Origin: Larix sibirica
Lineage: Eukaryota > Streptophyta > Pinopsida > Pinales > Pinaceae
Reading direction: 5' to 3'
NCBI GenBank assembly: GCA_004151065.3
Contig: NWUY0300031954.1
Location: forward strand, 6,248-17,349
Length of the DNA: 11,102 bases
Part shown: positions 1 to 8,459 of the stretch, piece after piece
How the letters are laid out: each line of letters opens with the position of its first letter
Position numbering within the stretch: the first letter of the stretch is position 1
Made by a program: the position numbers and the translations under genes
Notes under the pieces: model-generated
Databases searched by the model: none
What the model was told of the DNA's origin: nothing
The model's input: the letters and a program-made list of their open reading frames with translations, nothing else

Positions 1-772
1 AATTCAAATTTTGGAGCCAAGAGAGTTGTTCTGAGCCTTTAATGCGCCACATATTTTTGTGGTCTCACTGTTTTACTAGTCGCGTGGGTTTCAAAGGTAA
101 ACCCACACGGGGTCGTGCAGACAATTGCATAGATAAATCATGCTATATAATGTGGGTTTCCAATGCTTATAATCACACTACTATCCCTAAGACTGTTTTT
201 AGCATTCTGAGGCCCATATTGTTTTTTGGATCTAATGAGGATGTTCTTAGTGAGCTGCATTCTATATGTTGATGATGCATTTGTGCAATATCAGCCTAAA
301 TGTCGCATGTATTTGATATTTAAGCATTAATGGATACCCCCTAATGTATGAGGCTAGAAGAGTACTATAGGGCCGATAATGCATCATCATTTCTTTTCTC
401 TCCATGTTCTCATAAGTTATCAAGAATTTGTGGGTGAAAAAGACTTGCCCATGGGTGAAATTTGCCAGTGATGACCATTGAATTTGTAAAGAATATGTGG
501 TGTTTTATAAAGATGAGATAGGCATACATATGCTCATGAAAATTTGCCAAAATAGATTACAAATAAGTGGGAACCAAGGGGTCAACTCTTGATACTACTA
601 CCATGAGGATGAATGTGTCTTCGATCCTTGTACGAGTGAATAGATATTGGAATTAGTGATGTGACTTGTGCCAAAGAAGCGGGACTGCTGATGCTCATGA
701 ATATCCCATGGGGCTAGGGGTACTAAATACTGATGAAGTTGTTGGGGAAATTCACTAAACTAGATGTGTTGA
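1..772. repeat. Diverged flank, left copy (homologous to 4697-5436)
   Basis: This stretch aligns along its whole length with 4697-5436 at roughly three-quarters identity by eye, with small indels: the offset is 4695 at the left end and 4664 at the right. Shared landmarks are the starts (attcaaattttgg), the TTTAAGCATTAA / CCCCCTA block near 320-342, the GCATCATCATTT block near 380, and GGGGTCAACTCTTGATA near 580. Homology becomes essentially perfect at 773. No protein domain was recognised on either strand; reading frames are short and full of stops. It is probably the same part of two different members of one retrotransposon family, downstream (in element sense, minus strand) of the integrase remnant. 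Confidence 0.8.
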
Positions 773-1984
773 TACCATGAATCATAAATATGAACACTTC
801 TACCATCGAAACTTACAAATTCCCCTGATGTGATAGACTTGTTGGCATCGAGCATAAGGGAGACCACTAAGTTAAGGAGCCATAATGATTTCTTTACTAA
901 GTTCAAGGTGATCCCTTAGATTGATAGGAAGGGACCCCAAAGTACAACTACAACTACTAAAACTCTCATAATATGATGCGCTAATGTTGATGAGAGTTGA
1001 AGCAAGCGATAAGATAAGAGTATTATTGTGGAAACCAAGACCATTTTGTAGCCAACTGGGATACTGACAGACCTAACACACGATTGGTTGATAAGCATGA
1101 GGCTCATGAATTCCCTTGATTGATGTAAATAGGGGTGAGTAACTAACGTCAAATTTATTCAAATGGTGACATAGGGTGTAACAAAGTGAAACAGACTGTA
1201 GATGAAGGGCTTTATCGGAGACACAATACTGATGAGGTAAGGTGAATGAAAAAACTGATAATTCTAAGGTTAGGTGGACTAAAAATACATTGATTAAGGG
1301 AAACCAATGGATGATGCCAAAATAATAGCATGAAGAGGTTCCCACTATTTTGTGTGGATCAGGGAATCATTTGTAAAAAAATAATGATTGGTGCGGTCCC
1401 CATGGTTTTGAGTGGGTTGGGGAACCTGTTGTATGGGTGGGATTCCCAAGGTTTTGAGTGGATTGGGGAATAATTTTGATTATGGAGTGGTAGTTGTTGC
1501 AGACGAGGAGACGGGTTCCCATGAATCAATTCCATGCATAATGTTCTTGTAGGAATAACTGAGTGGGAGTGATGTCTTCAGAGGGTGGGGGCCCTATTGG
1601 TGTCTTCTCGAGGGTTGATGGTATGAAGGGAAACACATTTGGTATATTTATCATGAGAGGGATGATAGATTATTTATGAATCATGATCATAACATGTTCT
1701 GAGGAATCTGAGGGGCATTGAGGATAGAATGTAAGGTAATGATATGCAATTCATTTCTTTACCAATTGGATGAGTGATCTAATTCCTTAAACTTATGGTG
1801 GTTTGACATCATAGGTGCCAAAATTTGAAATGGATTGTAATGATGCACACACCCATGGGGGGACATCCTATTCCTGATTATGAAATTGATGGAACATCGT
1901 AGTCGAGGAAGGCGATCCTATGGTTATAAAAAATAAGACTGGATAAATGCAATGTAAACAGAGGAAAAAATTTAACTATATGTC
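773..1984. other. Unassigned part of copy A
   Basis: Minus-strand frames of 78 and 90 codons occur at 916-1152 and 1073-1345, but they overlap each other, are rich in Leu, Ser, His and Tyr as expected from AT-rich decayed sequence, and match no family I know. If the integrase remnant is real, the catalytic core should have been here. I could not find spaced Asp, Asp and Glu blocks or a chromodomain. The same statement holds for 5437-6648 in copy B. Confidence 0.5.
1341..1470. repeat. Short imperfect direct repeats (26-bp unit, three copies), copy A
   Basis: A 26-base unit of the form CCCAnGGTTTTGAGTGGnTTGGGGAA occurs at 1399-1424 and 1445-1470 with two mismatches. A third, more diverged relative lies at 1341-1366 (about 19 of 26 positions shared). 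Unit starts are 58 and 46 bases apart. On the minus strand this gives a repeated Pro/Thr-rich peptide pattern, so it may be a degenerate linker repeat or simple slippage. Confidence 0.7.
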
Positions 1985-2160
1985 CAGTTGAGATGATATA
2001 CCTTTGATAAGTGTCCTTGCACAATTGTGGGAGATTGGAAAGGAATTTTCTTACCACTAATCCTACACACATGGTGCACATAACCAAGTGTAATATTGAT
2101 AATAAAAATACGATTGACAATGCAGAATGATTAACAAGAATTTTTAGCACACATGTGGGA
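1985..2160 (-). pseudogene. Possible integrase zinc-binding remnant (copy A)
   Basis: This is the duplicate of 6649-6824, with no base difference seen and the same tentative reading: LGYVHHVC on the coding strand with a shifted Cys-x2-Cys. It is followed leftwards by about 1.2 kb of copy A in which I recognise no domain. Confidence 0.3.
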
Positions 2161-2529
2161 TGGCCAAAAAAATGTGGGCGTCGGTTTGGGATGGGATGCA
2201 ACTAGGGGGCGAGGCCACATGCTACATCTCATAAGGATACCCAACACATGTTAGAAGGATCTCTTGGTGTCTAAGGATTATTTGGTGGGTCGTGTTTGTA
2301 TTCCTTGAATTATGGTGTTTTTGTCGATAAAGGTTGGTCTTCCTCAGATGCAAATGACAATGTATCATTGCTTGTTATTAAGTTTACTAATGATGACATG
2401 CTGATAACGTCACCTTGATAATTTAGTATTAGGCTCTGCGAGAAGAACCTCCACTATGGGTAACCCTAGTGGGTATCCCCTAATGGGAGGGGATGATCTT
2501 TGAGCTGCATTTGATCTATACAGATTGCT

Positions 2530-3250
2530 CATTTTGCATGTAGGATGGGGCACTGGAACGAGTAATGCATCGATTTTCCACATTATCTACATGGATGAGT
2601 GGCTTGAGTGTAGTTATGCTAGTGTTCCGGACTTAGTGGTCAAGTGTCACAGTTAGGTACGATAGTGCTGGTTCCATTTGGTATCATAAGGTTATGGTTC
2701 CCACATGATGAACACCCATGGGGTTGCATTGCTGGTGGAAATTTCAGTGATGATGGTGCATCTGGTGGTGACACTGCATGTGTTAGTACCTCATATGGTG
2801 TTTCCCCCTATGTTGACATCGATGTAATAAGAATGTTGATATAGGATATTTTAGGAATTGGTTTTACGACTGTAGAATGTGTGTTGCAACTGGTCACTAA
2901 TGTGTCTCAAAATCGAGGGAGATCGAGATAGTGATGTGTATAATTCCCAAATTGAGAACATATTATGAGTGCATGGTTAGTGTACAATGACTTGGTACCA
3001 GATGATGTGGTTGGCATGTCCCCTGCTGAAGTGTTCGGGGCATGGGTTATGCTAACTGGGGTGTTGAGAAAATTCCCGAGCTCAAGTAAGGTAGGGCACA
3101 TGTTAGTCGCTTTCGTGGTCGCTTGCATAGAGCACATACTGGAATGACTCTAGGAGTGGGAGTAGTACTTGAAACTATTGGGGATTTCAAATTGGGTTGT
3201 TTTATGCCCCCAAAATTAGGCTTAGTGACTATTGGTGGTGGTTGAGTCAT
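2530..3250 (-). pseudogene. Zinc-knuckle-like motif series downstream of the protease (copy A)
   Basis: This is the duplicate of 7194-7914. Motif positions are CALC at 3136-3125, TNMC to 3096, ICSQFGNYTHHY at 2960-2928, CSSC from 2714, and the cleanest knuckle CR*CGKSMHYSFQC at 2591-2550. The spacing between the last three is a multiple of three, so they share one frame. That frame also holds stops at 2909-2907 and several further left. Substitutions 2576 and 2647 against copy B fall here. The frame difference between CALC and TNMC (41 bases where a whole knuckle would need 42) suggests a small deletion. Confidence 0.5.
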
Positions 3251-3252
3251 AT

Positions 3253-3795
3253 TTACTTTTTTTTTGGCAAGGTTCTTGTAGGTGGGATTGTGACAGAAAT
3301 AAGTACAAATTCATAATGGCCTAATGGCTTAGAAGCAGTTGCAGGATATGGTGGTGTAATATAAAACATAGTATTACCAAAGTGAGCTAGGGTAGTGTAA
3401 GTCGTGCCATTACCGGTGTTTCTTGTACTCCAATGGGGGGAACACAAGAAAGGGATCTTAAAAACATGTGGCATTGATGGGTTCAACCTCTGGTCAATGC
3501 CACGACTAGTGGGGAGTACTAATGCTAAAGTGGAGGGGGCTTGCGACTTATCTTCAAAGGTGAATATAGTACACATGAGACCATCTATATATATAAGTAT
3601 CTCAGGTGGAGGTCCTAAGTATGCCCCCAACAAATTGAAATATTGGTAAATGCATGGGCCAATGTTGACATACTCGAGGGGCATTGTCGATCCTATGGTG
3701 GGTAGGACGTTATCTAGGTTTGTATTGGTATGCAGGTCGCAGTATTTAAGTTGGCAAAGGGTGTTAATATTCCCATTAAGAGGGAACATCACGAT
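3253..3795 (-). pseudogene. Post-protease extension of the polyprotein (copy A)
   Basis: This is the duplicate of 7917-8459 with two base differences: 3604 (silent or near-silent on the coding strand) and 3755 (Cys in copy A, Phe in copy B). It has the same proline- and tyrosine-rich character and the same TAA after the A9 run (T9 at 3257-3265). The plus-strand frames overlapping it (about 3404-3838) mirror the codon pattern of this frame and have no features of their own. Confidence 0.6.
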
Positions 3796-4607
3796 TCATA
3801 AGATTGAGGAGGATGCCACCTTCATGGCGTACATATAACTACAACCCAGGAGAATATTGTAGTCAAGTTGTGCATTGAATACCTCAATATATAAAAGTAC
3901 CATATTTCCCTGTAGCTCAATAGTGACATTCTGGTATAATCCTAAAGGTTTCAATGGTCTCCCATCATAAGCACAAAGGGTGATCGAGGAGGGAACAAGG
4001 TATGGTTAGTCCAGACATTTCCAGACATGGATGGAAATCACACAAGTTGAAACTCCTTCATCAACTATGCATCGATGGATGATGATGTTCTTGATTGTGA
4101 TGAGAATCTAAAATGCAACTCACGAGAGTAGTCACGACTCACTTTTATCAAGTTTGAAATTCATGAGATGAAAATCAAAAGGGTCAACGATTCCTAATGC
4201 ACTAAGTAATGCCTTCGTTTGTGAAGGGAAAGACTGGAGTACTTCTAATGTTGACATGGCAGCAGGTGATTGAGCCAAGTCATCCATGATAATGTAGTTG
4301 TGAGCAACTTTCATGTGAGTATTTTGGGTAGTCCGTCTAAGTGGTGCTTTGGGGATCTGATCACTATTTGGATTTGGTATCTGCAAAGGCCCACTAGAGG
4401 TTGTAGGGACATGTTCATCTCCTTCTGGAGGTTCAGGCATGTTATACCCTTTAGCGTGGGTTTGAAGGTTGAATTCAACTGTGTTCATATAAATATTATG
4501 AAAGGTACCATCAGCTATGGTGCGTGGATATGGTTGTTGGGTAACTACCCCTTGATTGGAAAAGGGTTGTTGTAACACAACTGTTTAGGGTTGTAGTGCA
4601 TTTGGTG
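3796..4607 (-). pseudogene. Gag tail and aspartic protease region (copy A), cut off at the N
   Basis: This is the duplicate of 8460-9271, with the same frame, the same five stops (4134-4132, 4122-4120, 4110-4108, 4008-4006, 3798-3796), the D-E-G codons at 4062-4054 and the ILLG codons at 3855-3844. No base difference from copy B was found in this part. Its upstream (gag) side is missing because the sequence is interrupted by the N at 4608. The minus-strand frame that appears to run through the N into 4976 is a product of the join and should not be taken as a fusion protein. Confidence 0.8.
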
Positions 4608-4608
4608 N
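4608..4608. other. Single-base assembly gap (N) at the duplication junction
   Basis: The only ambiguous base in the window sits exactly where copy A stops matching copy B: 4607 pairs with 9271, and 4609 no longer pairs with 9273. A one-base N placed at the precise end of a 3.8 kb near-identical overlap is what scaffolders leave when two overlapping contigs are joined without being merged. This is an inference from position, not proof. Confidence 0.85.
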
Positions 4609-4696
4609 ATCCAAATGTGAACACACTTAACTTTGAACTGGTTCTTCATGTACATGAAGGGGGCTATTAAATGCTCCCAATCATGTGAGGAATCCC
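4609..4696. other. Unique stretch between the N and the diverged flank
   Basis: These 88 bases have no counterpart elsewhere in the window. If the N is a contig join, this is the left end of the right-hand contig, and its homologue would lie to the left of position 1. It belongs to a minus-strand frame that is open from 4976 into the N (about 122 codons). That frame has no domain I recognise. No regulatory or RNA feature was seen. Confidence 0.6.
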
Positions 4697-5436
4697 ATTC
4701 AAATTTTGGATCCAAGAGAGTCGTTTTGAACCTTGAATACACCATGGAAGTAAGTGGTCGCACCATTTTGATAGTTGTGTGGATTTCAAAGGAAAAGTCG
4801 TGGGTCACTAAACAAATAGTTGCGCTAGTAGCACATGGTTCAGTGCAAATAATTGCGTGATTTTCTGTATCGATTGCCTTTGTCATTTTAGGGCTCAATT
4901 TATCTTTTGGATATGATGAAGATGTCTTTGGTGAGATGCATGTTGTATTTTGATGTCTTTCTGCAATATTGGCCAAAATGTTGCATGCATGCGAAATTTA
5001 AGCATTAACAGATGCCCCCTAAGGTATGAGGCTTGAAGGGTATTGTAGGGCCAAAATGCATCATCATTTATTTCTCTTCATGTTCTAATAAGTTATCAAG
5101 CATTTATGGGTAAAAATACCTTCCCATGGGGGAAGGTTATCGGTGATCACCATTGAAGTTGTAAAGAATAAATGGTGTTTTATACAAATGAGACATGCAT
5201 AACTATGCTCGTGAAAATATGTCCAAATAGATTACAATCAGAGGAGATCAAGGGGTCAGCTCTTGATATTGTTTCTACACGGATGAAGGTGGATATGAGT
5301 AAATGAATCTTGGAAATGATGTTACTAGTGCCTAATAAGGGGAATTGTTGATGACCACGAACATCCCATTGGGGTGGGGGACCCGAATAATGGCGAAGAT
5401 GTTGGATGGAGAACTTCACTATACCATATGTGCTGC
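4697..5436. repeat. Diverged flank, right copy (homologous to 1-772)
   Basis: This is the homologue of 1-772 at roughly three-quarters identity by eye, switching to near identity at 5437. A minus-strand frame is open from 4976 leftwards through 4609, while the matching part of the left copy is broken by stops and indels. The protein is unrecognised: it is lysine- and threonine-rich at first and later contains a tryptophan-bearing segment. No catalytic motif, tRNA or LTR-type terminal inverted dinucleotide with flanking target duplication was found. Confidence 0.8.
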
Positions 5437-6648
5437 TACCATGAATCATAAATATGAACACTTCTACCATCGAAACTTACAAATTCCCCTGATGTGATAG
5501 ACTTGTTGGCATCGAGCATAAGGGAGACCACTAAGTTAAGGAGCCATAATGATTTCTTTACTAAGTTCAAGGTGATCCCTTAGATTGATAGGAAGGGACC
5601 CCAAAGTACAACTACAACTACTAAAACTCTCATAATATGATGCGCTAATGTTGATGAGAGTTGAAGCAAGCGATAAGATAAGAGTATTATTGTGGAAACC
5701 AAGACCATTTTGTAGCCAACTGGGATACTGACAGACCTAACACACGATTGGTTGATAAGCATGAGGCTCATGAATTCCCTTGATTGATGTAAATAGGGGT
5801 GAGTAACTAACGTCAAATTTATTCAAATGGTGACATAGGGTGTAACAAAGTGAAACAGACTGTAGATGAAGGGCTTTATCGGAGACACAATACTGATGAG
5901 GTAAGGTGAATGAAAAAACTGATAATTCTAAGGTTAGGTGGACTAAAAATACATTGATTAAGGGAAACCAATGGATGATGCCAAAATAATAGCATGAAGA
6001 GGTTCCCACTATTTTGTGTGGATCAGGGAATCATTTGTAAAAAAATAATGATTGGTGCGGTCCCCATGGTTTTGAGTGGGTTGGGGAACCTGTTGTATGG
6101 GTGGGATTCCCAAGGTTTTGAGTGGATTGGGGAATAATTTTGATTATGGAGTGGTAGTTGTTGCAGACGAGGAGACGGGTTCCCATGAATCAATTCCATG
6201 CATAATGTTCTTGTAGGAATAACTGAGTGGGAGTGATGTCTTCAGAGGGTGGGGGCCCTATTGGTGTCTTCTCGAGGGTTGATGGTATGAAGGGAAACAC
6301 ATTTGGTATATTTATCATGAGAGGGATGATAGATTATTTATGAATCATGATCATAACATGTTCTGAGGAATCTGAGGGGCATTGAGGATAGAATGTAAGG
6401 TAATGATATGCAATTCATTTCTTTACCAATTGGATGAGTGATCTAATTCCTTAAACTTATGGTGGTTTGACATCATAGGTGCCAAAATTTGAAATGGATT
6501 GTAATGATGCACACACCCATGGGGGGACATCCTATTCCTGATTATGAAATTGATGGAACATCGTAGTCGAGGAAGGCGATCCTATGGTTATAAAAAATAA
6601 GACTGGATAAATGCAATGTAAACAGAGGAAAAAATTTAACTATATGTC
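5437..6648. other. Unassigned part of copy B
   Basis: This is identical to 773-1984 as far as I could compare. It contains the small internal repeats at 6005-6134 and otherwise no recognisable coding, RNA or regulatory feature. Confidence 0.5.
6005..6134. repeat. Short imperfect direct repeats (26-bp unit, three copies), copy B
   Basis: This is the same array as 1341-1470, at 6005-6030, 6063-6088 and 6109-6134, unchanged between the two large copies. Confidence 0.7.
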
Positions 6649-6824
6649 CAGTTGAGATGATATACCTTTGATAAGTGTCCTTGCACAATTGTGGGAGATT
6701 GGAAAGGAATTTTCTTACCACTAATCCTACACACATGGTGCACATAACCAAGTGTAATATTGATAATAAAAATACGATTGACAATGCAGAATGATTAACA
6801 AGAATTTTTAGCACACATGTGGGA
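6649..6824 (-). pseudogene. Possible integrase zinc-binding remnant (copy B)
   Basis: On the minus strand, a segment reading KIL...SA followed by LGYVHHVCRISGKK resembles the end of the H2C2 zinc-binding domain of Ty3/gypsy integrases. That domain has a helix ending in a Tyr-Val-x-x-Cys-x-x-Cys block with a basic Gly-Lys tail, before the catalytic core. A C-A-P-C spacing is visible in the neighbouring frame at the same place, so one or more indels are needed. No DDE catalytic triad was found further left (about 6640-5437). The expected reverse transcriptase and RNase H between the protease and this point were not recognised; there is only about 370 bases of unassigned sequence before the knuckle series. 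Treat as a tentative call. Confidence 0.3.
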
Positions 6825-7193
6825 TGGCCAAAAAAATGTGGGCGTCGGTTTGGGATGGGATGCAACTAGGGGGCGAGGCCACATGCTACATCTCATAAGG
6901 ATACCCAACACATGTTAGAAGGATCTCTTGGTGTCTAAGGATTATTTGGTGGGTCGTGTTTGTATTCCTTGAATTATGGTGTTTTTGTCGATAAAGGTTG
7001 GTCTTCCTCAGATGCAAATGACAATGTATCATTGCTTGTTATTAAGTTTACTAATGATGACATGCTGATAACGTCACCTTGATAATTTAGTATTAGGATC
7101 TGCGAGAAGAACCTCCACTATGGGTAACCCTAGTGGGTATCCCCTAATGGGAGGGGATGATCTTTGAGCTGCATTTGATCTATACAGATTGCT

Positions 7194-7914
7194 CATTTTG
7201 CATGTAGGATGGGGCACTGGAACGAGTAATGCATCGATTGTCCACATTATCTACATGGATGAGTGGCTTGAGTGTAGTTATGCTAGTGTTCCGGACTTAG
7301 TGGTCAAGTGGCACAGTTAGGTACGATAGTGCTGGTTCCATTTGGTATCATAAGGTTATGGTTCCCACATGATGAACACCCATGGGGTTGCATTGCTGGT
7401 GGAAATTTCAGTGATGATGGTGCATCTGGTGGTGACACTGCATGTGTTAGTACCTCATATGGTGTTTCCCCCTATGTTGACATCGATGTAATAAGAATGT
7501 TGATATAGGATATTTTAGGAATTGGTTTTACGACTGTAGAATGTGTGTTGCAACTGGTCACTAATGTGTCTCAAAATCGAGGGAGATCGAGATAGTGATG
7601 TGTATAATTCCCAAATTGAGAACATATTATGAGTGCATGGTTAGTGTACAATGACTTGGTACCAGATGATGTGGTTGGCATGTCCCCTGCTGAAGTGTTC
7701 GGGGCATGGGTTATGCTAACTGGGGTGTTGAGAAAATTCCCGAGCTCAAGTAAGGTAGGGCACATGTTAGTCGCTTTCGTGGTCGCTTGCATAGAGCACA
7801 TACTGGAATGACTCTAGGAGTGGGAGTAGTACTTGAAACTATTGGGGATTTCAAATTGGGTTGTTTTATGCCCCCAAAATTAGGCTTAGTGACTATTGGT
7901 GGTGGTTGAGTCAT
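7194..7914 (-). pseudogene. Zinc-knuckle-like motif series downstream of the protease (copy B)
   Basis: The segment from about 7914 (VCALCK) shifts frame near 7785. From there one frame carries, with several stops, a run of knuckle-like motifs: TNMCPTLLEL (last Cys at 7762-7760), ICSQFGNYTHHYLDLPRF (7624-7592), GCSSCGNHNL (first Cys codon at 7378) and CR*CGQSMHYSFQC (7255-7214). The last is an exact C-x2-C-x4-H-x4-C spacing interrupted by one TAA. Such CCHC knuckles bind RNA in nucleocapsids. Here they lie after the protease in element order, which is unusual for a gag-pol layout. Either this family carries extra knuckles in pol, or a piece of a second gag has been inserted. Copy B has Gln where copy A has Lys at 7240. 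Confidence 0.5.
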
Positions 7915-7916
7915 AT

Positions 7917-8459
7917 TTACTTTTTTTTTGGCAAGGTTCTTGTAGGTGGGATTGTGACAGAAATAAGTACAAATTCATAATGGCCTAATGGCTTAGAAGC
8001 AGTTGCAGGATATGGTGGTGTAATATAAAACATAGTATTACCAAAGTGAGCTAGGGTAGTGTAAGTCGTGCCATTACCGGTGTTTCTTGTACTCCAATGG
8101 GGGGAACACAAGAAAGGGATCTTAAAAACATGTGGCATTGATGGGTTCAACCTCTGGTCAATGCCACGACTAGTGGGGAGTACTAATGCTAAAGTGGAGG
8201 GGGCTTGCGACTTATCTTCAAAGGTGAATATAGTACACATGAGACCATCTATATATATAAGTATCTCGGGTGGAGGTCCTAAGTATGCCCCCAACAAATT
8301 GAAATATTGGTAAATGCATGGGCCAATGTTGACATACTCGAGGGGCATTGTCGATCCTATGGTGGGTAGGACGTTATCTAGGTTTGTATTGGTATGCAGG
8401 TCGCAGTATTTAAGTTGGAAAAGGGTGTTAATATTCCCATTAAGAGGGAACATCACGAT
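7917..8459 (-). pseudogene. Post-protease extension of the polyprotein (copy B)
   Basis: This segment is in the same frame as gag and protease after the last protease stop, and is open for about 180 codons until a TAA at 7919-7917, directly after an A9 run on the coding strand (T9 at 7921-7929). It starts with VMFPLNGNINTL, the part of this protein type that follows the protease core. It then has a proline- and tyrosine-rich, low-charge stretch (NIGPCIYQYF, LLGAYLGPPPE, YITPPYPATA). No enzyme motif is visible. In related elements this position is a linker between protease and reverse transcriptase. The nearby A9 run is a plausible place for the frame change seen just downstream. Codon 8419 differs from copy A (Phe here, Cys there). 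Confidence 0.6.

Larger units (their letters stand above)
773..4607. repeat. Near-identical direct duplication, copy A (3835 bp)
   Basis: Every base from 773 to 4607 matches 5437-9271 at a constant offset of 4664, with no indels. I found five substitutions by eye: 2434 (C/A), 2576 (T/G), 2647 (T/G), 3604 (A/G) and 3755 (C/A). All five lie between 2434 and 3755; the outer parts look identical. The copy ends at 4607, one base before the N at 4608, and the sequence beyond (4609 on) does not resemble the sequence after copy B (9272 on). The contents are decayed minus-strand retrotransposon sequence: the gag tail and protease, the extension, the zinc-knuckle stretch and a possible integrase remnant. 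It may be an assembly duplicate of copy B rather than a second genomic copy. Confidence 0.97.

Noticed and set aside
3404-3838. Plus-strand open frames of 81 and 62 codons (repeated at 8068-8502)
   Set aside because: They lie antisense to the protease extension frame, resemble no family, and their openness follows from codon bias of the opposite strand.
4545-4976. A 143-codon minus-strand frame running through the N into the gag tail
   Set aside because: It includes the undefined base and joins two unrelated contexts in a frame that is not the gag frame; it is a product of the join.
4960-5030. A minus-strand FWPILQKDI-like stretch as an integrase zinc-binding domain
   Set aside because: The required His pair and Cys pair are absent, and the homologous stretch of 270-340 does not preserve it; it also competes with the better candidate at 6649-6824.
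6542-6640. FLDYDV on the minus strand as a reverse transcriptase Y-L-D-D-like active site
   Set aside because: It needs an extra residue removed and no neighbouring reverse transcriptase motif supports it.
6860-6930. A GL-x-P ... LVA-H-like stretch as the start of reverse transcriptase
   Set aside because: Each matching piece falls in a different frame, and the sequence after it does not continue as reverse transcriptase.
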